DNA from: Flagellimonas aequoris
GTDB lineage: Bacteria; Bacteroidota; Bacteroidia; Flavobacteriales; Flavobacteriaceae
Length of the DNA stretch: 64,000 bases
Assembly (NCBI RefSeq): GCF_003584165.1
Contig: NZ_QXFJ01000030.1
Coordinates: forward strand, 846,222 to 910,221
Reading direction: 5' to 3'
Both the position numbers and the translations under genes were made by a program. Below are positions 34,106 to 43,406 of the stretch, piece by piece. Under the pieces are notes generated by a model. It was not told where the DNA came from, did not search any database, and saw nothing but the letters and a program-made list of their open reading frames with translations. Positions within the stretch are counted from its first letter, which is position 1, and every line of letters begins with the position of its first letter.

Positions 34106-34566
34106 GGCTTTTGCGTGGTTGCGAGGGTGCCAAGGGTGCCGATAGGCTTCCTTGGCTTCCGCAGGAACTTTGGGAGAGCATTGATTAATCGATTTTTACC
34201 GTTCCATGGCGATAGTATCTTTTGACGTTTATCCGAAGTAAGGTCTATTTTATCTCTTCAAACAAATAGGCTACCCGCACTTAAAAAGTAGTATGGAATA
34301 GTCACGGTTTCCGATCTCGTTTTCTTCCCTTTCAGATAGAAAAGAATTTCCGTAACACCATATCGATTCAGTCCCTGTACCCATTTAAACCCTTATGGTC
34401 TTATATGGCCTTATGTTGGAAAATAATTCATAAATGCTTGTATATTAACATTTTATATCTCTATATTCATCATTAATTATATAACTATTTAGGTGTATAA
34501 ATCATTGATTAGTGCATTGATCAATACGTCATTTAAATAATTATCGAACGAACTAAATAATGAATT

Positions 34567-35247
34567 ATGGAAACAAAGATTATTAGTGTCGTCGGCGAAA
34601 AAGGAGGTATCGGAAAAACGACCTTGAACATCATTTTGGCCTCCGACCTTTTTTATGCCAAGGGCAAAAAAGTGGTACTATTGGATTTGGACGATCCCCA
34701 ATATTCCATTTACAATAAAAGACAGCGCGAATTGGAATCGTTGGATGAAGAAGAAAGGCAATCCATAGAACTTTATCCGATAGAACCTGTGACGGTTGCT
34801 ACCCTACAGGATACCATTGTCAAGCACTACGGGAGGGTGGATTATATTATACTTGATCTTCCCGGAAGCTTGAACGTGGAAATGGTCAAAGGTCTTTTAT
34901 ATGTGGAGCATGTCTTTGTACCATTCGATCATGACGAACTGGAAATCGATAGCACTTCCCATTTTTATTTTACCCTGAAAAACAATTTCCTGGACAATGA
35001 GGAACGGATGTTAAAGAGTATCCACCTGTTCTTCAACAAATACAAGTTGGTCAAGAAAAGCAAATTTGCGGTGCTGCGCCAACAATTCCTTGAAGCGGAC
35101 ATACCGATGATGGAAAGTGTAGTCAAGGACAAAACCATTTACAAGGAACGGTACCGAAATACCCTCTATCCCATTCCCCAACATAAGGAACTGGGCGAGA
35201 AGGATATCAAACATTTTTTTAAGGAAGTTGCCCAATTAACGCGTTAA
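34567..35247 (+). CDS. traA: ParA-like ATPase TraA
   Basis: The 226-residue protein has the deviant Walker A motif EKGGIGKTT (about residues 11-19), VVLLDLDDPQ and YIILDLPGSL (Walker B), as in ParA/MinD ATPases. In Bacteroidetes elements such a protein is the first of the tra operon and is called TraA; partition or a role in DNA maintenance is assumed. It precedes the operon with a long AT-rich leader in which CATTGAT is repeated. The next gene starts 10 bases after the stop. Confidence 0.85.
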   Translation: METKIISVVGEKGGIGKTTLNIILASDLFYAKGKKVVLLDLDDPQYSIYNKRQRELESLDEEERQSIELYPIEPVTVATLQDTIVKHYGRVDYIILDLPGSLNVEMVKGLLYVEHVFVPFDHDELEIDSTSHFYFTLKNNFLDNEERMLKSIHLFFNKYKLVKKSKFAVLRQQFLEADIPMMESVVKDKTIYKERYRNTLYPIPQHKELGEKDIKHFFKEVAQLTR

Positions 35248-35257
35248 AAGTGGAATC

Positions 35258-35722
35258 ATGAAAAAACAACGGAAAATTGATACGCTAGGACTTATTCAAA
35301 AAATGGCGGAGAAAAACAAGAAAACCGTGGATGTTCTGGAAGAGTTGAAAAACGAACGGGTGCCTAGCAAGTCTACGCTGGAGAACAAACAACATTCTGA
35401 GCGAAAATCCGTTAAGAAAAAGGACGAAACTACGGCTATTGGGAATTCGAAACCCCAAAAATGTGAAAATGCACCGGAAGGCAATGGATATGCTGTACAA
35501 AAGTTCGAACAGTTCCTAAAAGCGGAAAGCTTCAGGGACAGAAAGGAATCGTTCGTGCTCTCACTTAGTAGGGAGTGTATGGCCAAATATGAGAAATTGG
35601 CACAGGGAGCATCCTATAAATTAGAGATCAAAACCCATCGCAATGATTTGATGCGAAAGGTTTTGGAAGATTTTATACAGCAAAAGTTCAGGAAACTGCT
35701 AAACCTTATCGAACAGGAATAA
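35258..35722 (+). CDS. TraB-like DUF3408-type protein
   Basis: The 154-residue basic protein has a charged, disordered first half (KKQRKIDTLGLIQKMAEKN, later KKDETTAIGNSK) and a helical end with FVLSLSRECMAKYEKLAQ and HRNDLMRKVLEDFI. Proteins of this layout follow traA on elements of this class and carry DUF3408; the second half is ribbon-helix-helix-like. It may work with the ParA-like protein in partition. It starts 10 bases after traA and is followed at 9 bases by the next gene. Confidence 0.55.
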   Translation: MKKQRKIDTLGLIQKMAEKNKKTVDVLEELKNERVPSKSTLENKQHSERKSVKKKDETTAIGNSKPQKCENAPEGNGYAVQKFEQFLKAESFRDRKESFVLSLSRECMAKYEKLAQGASYKLEIKTHRNDLMRKVLEDFIQQKFRKLLNLIEQE

Positions 35723-35731
35723 TAAAGAAAA

Positions 35732-36082
35732 ATGAGTAGCTATTGGTACATATTGATTGGTTTGGCCCTTATCTATTATGGCTACGTTTCGTGGGTGCTG
35801 CTCAAAAAGAAAAGAACTTCAAAGAAAAAAGATTCAGATAAATTTGCTTATTTGCATATAAATAATAAATTTGTAAATAAATCAAATAATAAACAGACCG
35901 ATTTAGGAGCTGTACTCGACCAGATAGACGAAGTGGAAGACACTTCAAAGCTTCTGGAAGCTTTTAAAGAGGGTTCATTAGATGATGATTCAAATTCCTT
36001 AACTCGCAAAAAGCATGAAAAACTCAAAGTTATCCGCAACAAGGATACGGCGGAAGAAGACCCGCCGGATTCCGAAACCTGA
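35732..36082 (+). CDS. Small membrane protein of the tra operon
   Basis: The 116-residue protein starts with one hydrophobic segment (YWYILIGLALIYYGYVSWVLL, residues 4-24), then a lysine cluster (KKKRTSKKKD) that fixes its orientation, and an acidic cytoplasmic tail. The layout and the place between traB and traE suggest a TraC/TraD-like small membrane component. I do not recognise a family. It overlaps the following traE gene by 68 bases, an unusually long overlap. Confidence 0.55.
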   Translation: MSSYWYILIGLALIYYGYVSWVLLKKKRTSKKKDSDKFAYLHINNKFVNKSNNKQTDLGAVLDQIDEVEDTSKLLEAFKEGSLDDDSNSLTRKKHEKLKVIRNKDTAEEDPPDSET

Positions 36083-36374
36083 ACTATTTCTCCTAGTTCT
36101 GATTCTAATCTGCATTCCTCTTTGCTCCTACGGGCAATTCGAACAACTCTTACAGGAGGCACAGGATTTTAAGAACGATTCCAAGACCTTATCCCGTGAA
36201 ATCGTCGACATTATCAAGATCATTGCCGGTGTCGCCATTGCCATAACAGGGCTTGCCTATCTCTATATACGCGACCAGCAGACCGATCTTGCCAATAAGT
36301 TGGGTAAGGCCGTCATCGGTATCGCCATCTTTTTTGCCCTGATCGCCATCGGCGAGGAAATTGCCAACATCTAA
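36015..36374 (+). CDS. traE: TraE (DUF4134, VirB2-like)
   Basis: The 119-residue protein has a basic N-terminus, a hydrophobic segment that looks like a signal anchor (ELFLLVLILICIPLCSYG, about residues 23-40), a polar loop and two hydrophobic C-terminal segments (IIKIIAGVAIAITGLAYLYI and AVIGIAIFFALIAIG). This is the plan of the pilin-like TraE of Bacteroidetes conjugation systems. The first 22 codons overlap the gene upstream, so a shorter start at an alternative codon is possible. traF follows after 12 bases. Confidence 0.7.
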   Translation: MKNSKLSATRIRRKKTRRIPKPELFLLVLILICIPLCSYGQFEQLLQEAQDFKNDSKTLSREIVDIIKIIAGVAIAITGLAYLYIRDQQTDLANKLGKAVIGIAIFFALIAIGEEIANI

Positions 36375-36386
36375 ATTTCCCGTCGC

Positions 36387-36710
36387 ATGAAGAATCAATA
36401 TATCCCTATCCAAAAGGGGCTGCAAAAGGATGTCCTATATAAAGGACTCAAGGCTAAATACATTATGTATTGTCTGTATTTGGTACTGACAGCCATCATG
36501 CTCGGTCTGGTAATTTCCACCTTTATTCCGATGATCTGGGCCTTGCTATTGATGGCCATCGTCATCGCAATCGTCTTCCTTGTACTGTTGTTCTATTCCC
36601 GAACCTATGGCGCTAACGGCTTTGTCAAAAAACTGGCGGATTCCCAAAAGCCCGATACAATCAAAGTTTCCAATCCGTTTGAAAATCTGTTGCTATGGAA
36701 AAACAGGTAG
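36387..36710 (+). CDS. traF: TraF (DUF4133, VirB3-like)
   Basis: The 107-residue protein has YIPIQKGLQKDVLYKGLKAKY at the start, two adjacent hydrophobic segments (IMYCLYLVLTAIMLGLVIS and MIWALLLMAIVIAIVFLVLLFY, about residues 27-70) and a cytoplasmic end with FENLLLW. This matches the DUF4133 family of small inner membrane channel proteins. The last codons overlap traG by 16 bases (36695-36710), which indicates coupled translation. Confidence 0.85.
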   Translation: MKNQYIPIQKGLQKDVLYKGLKAKYIMYCLYLVLTAIMLGLVISTFIPMIWALLLMAIVIAIVFLVLLFYSRTYGANGFVKKLADSQKPDTIKVSNPFENLLLWKNR

Positions 36711-39244
36711 CACTTTGGGATGCGTTCCCCATCTACGGTTATGAAAGGCAATCCTTGATCGCGAAAGAAAAGGGGTGTGTGACTATCCCTTTGCAATTGG
36801 AACTTCCCGAAGTATTCACATTGGATGCCTCGGAATATGGACTCCTTCAAGAACTGTTCTTTAATATTATCGCCGTCCTGGGGCCGAACCGGCTGCTCCA
36901 CAGACAGGATTTTTTCCTTCAGGAAAATTATCGTCCGATCAAGGAACGTTTGCAAGGCGATTTTTTGGAACGGGCCAACGAGCACCATTTTGAAGACCGT
37001 CCTTATCAGGTAGGAACCCATTACCTGTATATCAGTATCGTGCCCAAAAATTATATCAAGTACAGTTCTAAACGGGCGAACGGTTTCTTGGACAAGAACA
37101 GGGATTTCTATCTAAACCATACGGTCCCCAAAGAATTCATTGATACAAATGTATTGGCGGATTTCGAGAACCAGGTAGCGAGCGTCAACAACTTGATCAA
37201 TTCGACCGGACTTATCAAATCCAACATATTGGAATACGACGAACTGTTTTCAGAAAACGGACTGTACGCCAAATATTTCGGACTGTCCGAAAAAAACCAA
37301 AATTTGAAGGATATTGACTTTTGTGGTAATCGCGTCAACATTGGGAACAAACAGGGCCAATTTTTCACGCTCGAAAACCTAGACCAGTTTACCAAGGACC
37401 ATATCGGCACCCACGAACTGTACGGCAAATTCACGACCCGGCACAATCGCTTCCCCATCGGTAACCTTTTCTCTTTGGGCTTTAAGGTACCCCATGAACA
37501 TATTATCAACCAATACATCTATATCCCGAATCAAGAAAAAGCCTTGGCCAGCCTTCGACGAAAAGCCAAGAGCTTTCAACGGTTCAGTTCGGGAAAGAAG
37601 GATGATAGTAACACCATTTTCGCCGATCAAATCTATGAGTACACCAAAGAGGTTCTTGAAAACCACAAGGAAACGGTCTTTTATCATTTGAACGTATTTG
37701 GTTTTGATGAAGGAAAAGACCATCAAAGACAGATGGAAAATTCCGTTGGCTCGGCCTTCAAAAAATTGAGAATAAACGCAAAACAGAATACCATAGATCG
37801 AAAGAACTTGTTTTTTGCAGGGGTTCCGGGAAACAGCATAGGAATCTCCTCGGATATGTACATGCCCATGCCAAGTGACATGGCCTCCTCCCTACTCTAT
37901 TTTGAGGGTGGCTACAAGGATACTACGAATTCGGCTTATGGAATGCGATTGGTGGATCGGATTTCAGGGCGACCCTTGTCGGTAAGTGTCTACCGGGAAC
38001 CCGAAAAAAAGGATTGGATATTTAACCGTGGTATGCTTGTCGCCTCCGGATCGGGAGGTGGTAAGTCCTACTATGTCAATCACTATATTGCTTCCGAACT
38101 ACGGCAGGGCGGCGAGGCCGTTATCATGGAGGATGGCAACTCCTACGACAAACTGACGAAGGTATTCGGTGGGGTCGTTCTACAACATGACGATGCTCGC
38201 CCGTTTACCTTCAACCCCTTTTTACTGGACAAACATGATTTTATCCGATCTACCACCGAGAAACAGACCTTGGCGGAAAGTAAGTTGCTACATCTGGTAT
38301 CCCTGCTAAAATTGATTACAGGGAGTACGGACAATGGCAATGATCTTGAGGTTACGAATACCGTTCTTGAACTTTTGGTTTCAGGCTACTATAGTGCCAT
38401 GTGGGAGAACGATGATTCAAATTTTAAGTTCGATACCTTTTTCGAATTCTGTAAGAAGCAGGTCTCGGCTTTGATAAAAGCCAAGAAAATTCCGAAGGAA
38501 AAGTTCGATCCCAATGTTTTTCTCTTCCTATTGGAAAAATACCGTTCCGATGGCCCCAGAGGGAATTTGTTGAACAAAGAGGATAATAGAATCACAGGGC
38601 TTAGCGACCAAAAGGTGGTGTACTTCAAGTTGGGTAAACTTATAGACAACGAGCTGTTATTTCCCATTATCGCGCTGATGGTCATGGAAATTTTCAATAA
38701 GAAAATGCACGACCCCTCGAAACTGTCCATAAATAAAATCTTAGCGGTAGACGAGGCATGGAAGGCATTGGTCAGACCGGAACTGGCACATTATTTCAAC
38801 AGCCAATCGAGAATGGCGCGAAAACTTGGTGGCCAACCCATTTTTATTTCACAGAAGGTGGATGACTTTACCTCCTCGGAGATTATCAAAAACGCCATTG
38901 TGGTCAATTCCCACATTAAGGTCTTTTTGGATATGCGGGATTTCGCTCAGTCTTTTGACCGAATCCAGTCCGTCATGGGTCTTGGAGAAAAACAGAAGCA
39001 ACTCATCCTATCCATCAATAAAGACCTTCCGGAAGGCCGGAAGTTCCGTGAGGTAGCCTTTTGTTGGATGGACAGGGTAAAAGTATATGGCGTGGAAACC
39101 TCGGTGGAAGAAAAATGTATCTACGAGACCAATCCTACGGAAAGCTCAAGGATCAAAAAACTATACACTAACAATCATAATAATTGGGAGCTTACCGCAA
39201 AGGCCTACGCCTACGAAAATTCCCCTAAAAACAAAAACAAATGA
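36695..39244 (+). CDS. traG: TraG, VirB4-like conjugation ATPase
   Basis: The 849-residue protein is the large ATPase that powers the type IV secretion channel. Walker A LVASGSGGGKSYY lies near residues 449-461 and Walker B ILAVDEAWKAL near 681-691, and the RNxH-like end is intact. The N-terminal half (VPKNYIKYSSKRANGFLDK, KFTTRHNRFPIGNLF) is the TraG N-domain of Bacteroidetes elements. It overlaps traF by 16 bases and traI by 4 bases (39241-39244), as in a compact operon. It faces the cytoplasm at the inner membrane and has no signal peptide. Confidence 0.92.
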   Translation: MEKQVALWDAFPIYGYERQSLIAKEKGCVTIPLQLELPEVFTLDASEYGLLQELFFNIIAVLGPNRLLHRQDFFLQENYRPIKERLQGDFLERANEHHFEDRPYQVGTHYLYISIVPKNYIKYSSKRANGFLDKNRDFYLNHTVPKEFIDTNVLADFENQVASVNNLINSTGLIKSNILEYDELFSENGLYAKYFGLSEKNQNLKDIDFCGNRVNIGNKQGQFFTLENLDQFTKDHIGTHELYGKFTTRHNRFPIGNLFSLGFKVPHEHIINQYIYIPNQEKALASLRRKAKSFQRFSSGKKDDSNTIFADQIYEYTKEVLENHKETVFYHLNVFGFDEGKDHQRQMENSVGSAFKKLRINAKQNTIDRKNLFFAGVPGNSIGISSDMYMPMPSDMASSLLYFEGGYKDTTNSAYGMRLVDRISGRPLSVSVYREPEKKDWIFNRGMLVASGSGGGKSYYVNHYIASELRQGGEAVIMEDGNSYDKLTKVFGGVVLQHDDARPFTFNPFLLDKHDFIRSTTEKQTLAESKLLHLVSLLKLITGSTDNGNDLEVTNTVLELLVSGYYSAMWENDDSNFKFDTFFEFCKKQVSALIKAKKIPKEKFDPNVFLFLLEKYRSDGPRGNLLNKEDNRITGLSDQKVVYFKLGKLIDNELLFPIIALMVMEIFNKKMHDPSKLSINKILAVDEAWKALVRPELAHYFNSQSRMARKLGGQPIFISQKVDDFTSSEIIKNAIVVNSHIKVFLDMRDFAQSFDRIQSVMGLGEKQKQLILSINKDLPEGRKFREVAFCWMDRVKVYGVETSVEEKCIYETNPTESSRIKKLYTNNHNNWELTAKAYAYENSPKNKNK

Positions 39245-39858
39245 AAAGAAGACTATTTATCCTAGTAACGATTGTTCCGTTTATTATGGCGGCGCAAATA
39301 CCCGTAACGGACGCCGCTACCAATGCCAGCGTTGGTATGGTCAACAGCCAATTGATGAACATAAACATCCAATTAAAGGCTGTCAACAAGAACTTGGGGC
39401 GACTCATCAATCTGATGGAAAAGAACAACAACGAGACCTCAAAATCGAGAAAAATTCTGAAGGAAGAACTCGATGCCAAGAAGTCTTCGCCCGATTATGT
39501 TATGAAATCGACGGATGTCAACATGACCATGGATTTAAAGGATAAGATTCTTGAAGCTTACAGAAGTTCTAAAAATAGCATCCAAAAATGGAAACATCTA
39601 GAGCAGGATGAAATTCAGGAATTTGCAGGCTATACGGCCAATGCGATTCTAGAGGCCAAAAACCTGTTCAAACAATGTAATGGGATTATCAAAACCAAAT
39701 CCATCATCCTTCCCGAAGAGCGCCTAAAAAAAGTCAGCGGCATCAACTCGAAACTCGAACAGCTTCTGGACGGCTTGATCGCCTACAATAACAAACTCTC
39801 GCAAATCAACGCTTTTCGGGAGGCCAAGTTGTCCTTGATCAATATGAACAAAGAATAA
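39241..39858 (+). CDS. traI: TraI-like secreted helical protein
   Basis: The 205-residue protein has a signal peptide (MKRRLFILVTIVPFIMAAQ) and a mature part that is almost wholly helical, with a coiled-coil-like N-terminal half (VNSQLMNINIQLKAVNKNL) and a lysine-rich centre (KSRKILKEELDAKK). Position between traG and traJ and the size fit TraI of CTnDOT-like operons, which resembles VirB5-type pilus-side components. The ATG overlaps the traG stop; traJ begins 10 bases after it. I am less sure of the family than of the operon place. Confidence 0.6.
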   Translation: MKRRLFILVTIVPFIMAAQIPVTDAATNASVGMVNSQLMNINIQLKAVNKNLGRLINLMEKNNNETSKSRKILKEELDAKKSSPDYVMKSTDVNMTMDLKDKILEAYRSSKNSIQKWKHLEQDEIQEFAGYTANAILEAKNLFKQCNGIIKTKSIILPEERLKKVSGINSKLEQLLDGLIAYNNKLSQINAFREAKLSLINMNKE

Positions 39859-39868
39859 GAACAGGAAT

Positions 39869-40780
39869 ATGCAGGTCACGGAAAAAGGAATACGCGAAAC
39901 GGTCAACGATATGTTCGACCAGTACATTGCCGATGCGTTCGAGGCGACCGATGCGATTGTTGATATTGGGCAGCAGTTCGCCTTTATCGGTATCGCATTG
40001 CTCGCGCTTAGGGTCTTTGTGAACCCCCAAACAAGAGCAGTTTTTTTGGAATACCTGAAATGGGTTCCCTTGGCCGTTTTATTGCTCAATTACAAAGTAG
40101 TAACAATGACCATTCTTGATTTTTATCAGGGCATCGGCAACTCCTTTAAGAGCAATGATATTTCTTGGGACATATTGCAAATGAAGGTCTTGGTCGCACA
40201 AGTGAAGTCCTCTTCCGATTATGCCTGGTCTTGGGTACTTTTAAGTGCAGATCCTGAAGCATTTCAGGCGTTTGTTCTCAGTTCCATAACCTCCGTGGTC
40301 GTCATGGTCGCATCGGTCATATCGGCGGTCGTATTCATTGGTATCAAAGCGATGTCAGTCATTTACCTCTTCGTTCTTATCATTTTCGGCCCTTTGAATA
40401 TCGGGCTTTCGTTCATTCCCGTGTTCGGGGGAATGTGGAAGGCGTGGCTACAAAAGTTCATGAGCGTTTGTTTATGGATCCCCATGCTGTACCTCATTGA
40501 CAATTTCATGTTGAACATTCTCGACAAGCTGATCGGTTCCATACTTCAGGGCGGAGAAGCCGATTTGGGGTTGGTACTCACGAGCGGGCTTTTGATTTTC
40601 ATGAACGTTTTTATGTATTTCAAGGCACCGGTACTCTCCAATTTCATTGTTCAGGGAATGAACGTAAGTGCAGGTCACTTAAAGGAGCGTACAAAACACT
40701 ATACCAAAAAAGCAGCACAAACTACGGTCGATGCCAAGACGGGAGGGGCTACAAAGGGAGTAAGAACATTGATACAGTAA
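39869..40780 (+). CDS. traJ: TraJ, VirB6-like polytopic membrane protein
   Basis: The 303-residue protein has about seven hydrophobic segments (FAFIGIALLALRVFV, WVPLAVLLLNY, SSITSVVVMVASVISAVVF, AMSVIYLFVLIIFGPLNIGL and others), with a polar N-terminus and a basic C-terminus (KERTKHYTKKA). This matches TraJ of Bacteroidetes elements, which forms the inner membrane part of the channel. It lies between traI and traK in the normal order. The next gene begins 46 bases after the stop, the largest gap inside the operon. Confidence 0.85.
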   Translation: MQVTEKGIRETVNDMFDQYIADAFEATDAIVDIGQQFAFIGIALLALRVFVNPQTRAVFLEYLKWVPLAVLLLNYKVVTMTILDFYQGIGNSFKSNDISWDILQMKVLVAQVKSSSDYAWSWVLLSADPEAFQAFVLSSITSVVVMVASVISAVVFIGIKAMSVIYLFVLIIFGPLNIGLSFIPVFGGMWKAWLQKFMSVCLWIPMLYLIDNFMLNILDKLIGSILQGGEADLGLVLTSGLLIFMNVFMYFKAPVLSNFIVQGMNVSAGHLKERTKHYTKKAAQTTVDAKTGGATKGVRTLIQ

Positions 40781-40826
40781 ACACCTTAACGATAAATATG
40801 GATTTTTAACGATTGCGCATAAACAG

Positions 40827-41447
40827 ATGAACGATACTTATCACATTTTCAACGATTTAAACAAGATTCGTGCTAATAGCAACAGGGTTCTTTATATATC
40901 TTTAGCTCTTACGGTAGGTTGCACTTTGTTCAATATTTACTTTGGATATAAAACGAACGAAAGCGCAAAAAACCGTTTTTATTTGCTTGACAACGGACAA
41001 AAATTGGCCGCTGTGCGCATAAACGACCCCAAACGTGCGCTCGATATTTTGTGCGAAGGACATGTAAAAAACTTCCACGAACTGTTCTTTTCGTTAGAAC
41101 CCGACCTACGATTTATTAAAAGGAATATAGAGGGCAAGGCACTCTATATGATAGACCATTCCGGTAAGCGGCTGTACAACCGCCTGTTGGATCAAAACTA
41201 TTATGAGGATGTCGCCAAAAGCGACTATTCCATTGAAGTGGAGCAAGATTCGCTATATATCGACTACTCCGCTTACCCCTTTGCCTTTCGGTTTATGGGA
41301 AAACAAAAAATACGCAAGAATGAAAAGACGGAATATCGAAATCTAGTGACCAGCGGTTTTCTCTTGGAGACCAAATCAACACCTAATAATTTGAACGGGT
41401 TAAAGATTATCCGGTTCCATGTTCTAGAAAACAATGATTTACAATGA
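40827..41447 (+). CDS. traK: TraK, VirB8-like protein
   Basis: The 206-residue protein has one N-terminal hydrophobic segment (VLYISLALTVGCTLFNIYFGY, about residues 20-40) and a periplasmic domain that includes RFIKRNIEGKALYMIDHSGKRLYNRLLDQNYYED. The layout of a short cytoplasmic tail, one membrane segment and a periplasmic domain with an NTF2-like fold is that of TraK/VirB8. It overlaps traM by 4 bases. It should join the inner-membrane complex to the periplasmic part. Confidence 0.8.
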   Translation: MNDTYHIFNDLNKIRANSNRVLYISLALTVGCTLFNIYFGYKTNESAKNRFYLLDNGQKLAAVRINDPKRALDILCEGHVKNFHELFFSLEPDLRFIKRNIEGKALYMIDHSGKRLYNRLLDQNYYEDVAKSDYSIEVEQDSLYIDYSAYPFAFRFMGKQKIRKNEKTEYRNLVTSGFLLETKSTPNNLNGLKIIRFHVLENNDLQ

Positions 41448-42439
41448 AACTTGACCGCGAAACATTCAATACATGGGTAAGACAGCACAAATTATTTGCG
41501 TTGTCGGCTCCGATTGTCGTGCTCCTGACGATATACTTTCTTGTGAACAGTCTAGGTTCTTTCGGAGAAGAAAACAGGCCATTGGCGGAGGACGACGGTT
41601 ATAACAACAAGCTTCCCGGTCAAGAGAATGAACTTAAAGTCCAACGACCCAATGAGCTTTACAAAAAATCGCAAGAGGATTCTTTGGAACGATTACGCAA
41701 TAATGGCACGTTAAAAAACATCGTGGAGACCAAACGGAAAAATGATTCTTTGGAACTGGTTCTGGAAGAACTGAACGCTTTTTCATTCGATGATAAACCA
41801 TCGATGGAATCCGCAGAAATTATGCCTGCTTCAACACAAAAATCGACTGCCGATCCTAGAACTGAATTTAAGGAAAAGTTGGAGTATCGAAAACTGATGA
41901 TGGAAGCACGTGACGAACGCCTTTCCCGAAGTCAGGATTATTCCGCACCCTACGTAGCGTCCTCAAATAAACCTTCCGCCAATTCAATTTCCCTCGATGC
42001 AGCCATCTATCGCGACCAGTTCATTCTTCCTGGTAATCGCGTAAAATTGATTTTAATGGAGGATACTTATTACAACGGTAAGCGATTTCCAAAGAACACT
42101 TTTGTTTATGCCACCTCAAACATACAAGGTTCACGGATAATATTGGAAGTAACCAATATCGACAATGTAAAGATGTCATTGACAGCTATGGATAAAGAAG
42201 ATGGAATGATAGGACTTCACAATGAGCGGGCAGGAGCACTAATGCAGGAATTTAGGGCGAATATTGAACGGGAAGGTGTAAACGAACTATCCGAAGCGGC
42301 GGGGGAATCGATAGAATCGCCCTTGGCCCGTAATCTAGTAAGGTCTTTTGGCAATTTTTTCCAAAAGAAAAAATACAAAGAACGAGATAAGATTTTACTG
42401 GTCAACGGGGATCGTGTAATTCTAGTACCAAAAGCATAA
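41444..42439 (+). CDS. traM: TraM, VirB10-like protein
   Basis: The 331-residue protein has one membrane segment (LFALSAPIVVLLTIYFLVNSLG, residues 12-33), a long polar, acidic linker (to about residue 170) and a C-terminal domain with RDQFILPGNRVKLILMEDTYYNGKRFPKNTFVYA. This is the VirB10/TraM design, in which the protein spans both membranes. It overlaps traK by ATGA and ends 3 bases before traN. No traL-like gene is present between traK and traM; in CTnDOT a small traL lies there. Confidence 0.85.
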   Translation: MKLDRETFNTWVRQHKLFALSAPIVVLLTIYFLVNSLGSFGEENRPLAEDDGYNNKLPGQENELKVQRPNELYKKSQEDSLERLRNNGTLKNIVETKRKNDSLELVLEELNAFSFDDKPSMESAEIMPASTQKSTADPRTEFKEKLEYRKLMMEARDERLSRSQDYSAPYVASSNKPSANSISLDAAIYRDQFILPGNRVKLILMEDTYYNGKRFPKNTFVYATSNIQGSRIILEVTNIDNVKMSLTAMDKEDGMIGLHNERAGALMQEFRANIEREGVNELSEAAGESIESPLARNLVRSFGNFFQKKKYKERDKILLVNGDRVILVPKA

Positions 42440-42442
42440 AAA

Positions 42443-43405
42443 ATGGCAAAACAGTTTTTTTTCATATTGGCTTTAACCATGATGTGCAAGGGTACGGCAC
42501 AATACTGTACCGATACTTTGGAAGTTTCCAAAAAGTACAAGACCATTTTAATATTTCCCGAGAATATTTCGGAAAGTATTATCGGTAACGACTTTGGTTT
42601 TATAGCGGATTTGCCAAAGGCCGCTGGAAGTAAATTCCATGGGCGAATCTTAAAGTTATACTATGATGAGCTGGCACCTGAAAAAGAAAACTTCACAAAC
42701 CATACGGTAATTACCGAATCAGGTAACGTTTATGACTTTATTTTGAAACTAAAGGAAAAACCAAAGAAGTTTACGTGGTACATCAAGCCCGAAAAGGCGA
42801 TCACCAATATCAATGGTAATTCCAAGTCAATTAGTTTGGACGTTGCGGATCCAGGTTCAGAAACAAAAATAAAACGGATAGAAATTCCAGAAGAACAACT
42901 CACAATATCAACCAAAGATTCGGCAACAAATTCTATTGACAGGGCTACAAAAGAACTCTACGAGAAAGACCCCATGGAATATTACCGTCTGCGATGCTAT
43001 TATATGCAGTTCGATAAGGCAAAGATTAGTCGTTATTTCTCAAGGCTGGACAATGTTTTCCTTTGGCTAAAGGGAGTGTATTACAATGAGGACGAACTCT
43101 ATTTTCAGTACCGTATCGAGAACAAAGAGGGGCTTGACTTGGACATCAACTTCATTAAGCATCAACTGGCCACTAATTATAAAAATAGCAGTAGCAACCA
43201 AAAAATGCCTTTGGAACCGGTATTCGTTTACAAACGACCAAAAACGGTTTCGGGTAAAAGTGAAAACCACTTTGTAATCGTCTTTAAAAAGTTTGCTTTG
43301 GATGAAAAGAAAGAGGTGGTCGTTGAATTGGATGAAGAATCCGGAAATCGAAATCTTTCATTGAAGATAGGCCATGAAATTATCAACAACCCTATACACT
43401 TTTAA
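42443..43405 (+). CDS. traN: TraN, VirB9-like protein
   Basis: The 320-residue protein has a signal peptide (AKQFFFILALTMMCKGTAQ) and a beta-rich mature part with KTILIFPENISESIIGND (the TraN N-domain) and a C-terminal stretch with PVFVYKRPKTVSGKSENHFVIVFKKF. The family forms the outer-membrane-associated core with TraM. It starts 3 bases after traM and ends 1 base before the ATG of traO. Residues 150-160 (KIKRIEIPEEQL) form a linker between the domains. Confidence 0.85.
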   Translation: MAKQFFFILALTMMCKGTAQYCTDTLEVSKKYKTILIFPENISESIIGNDFGFIADLPKAAGSKFHGRILKLYYDELAPEKENFTNHTVITESGNVYDFILKLKEKPKKFTWYIKPEKAITNINGNSKSISLDVADPGSETKIKRIEIPEEQLTISTKDSATNSIDRATKELYEKDPMEYYRLRCYYMQFDKAKISRYFSRLDNVFLWLKGVYYNEDELYFQYRIENKEGLDLDINFIKHQLATNYKNSSSNQKMPLEPVFVYKRPKTVSGKSENHFVIVFKKFALDEKKEVVVELDEESGNRNLSLKIGHEIINNPIHF

Positions 43406-43406
43406 A

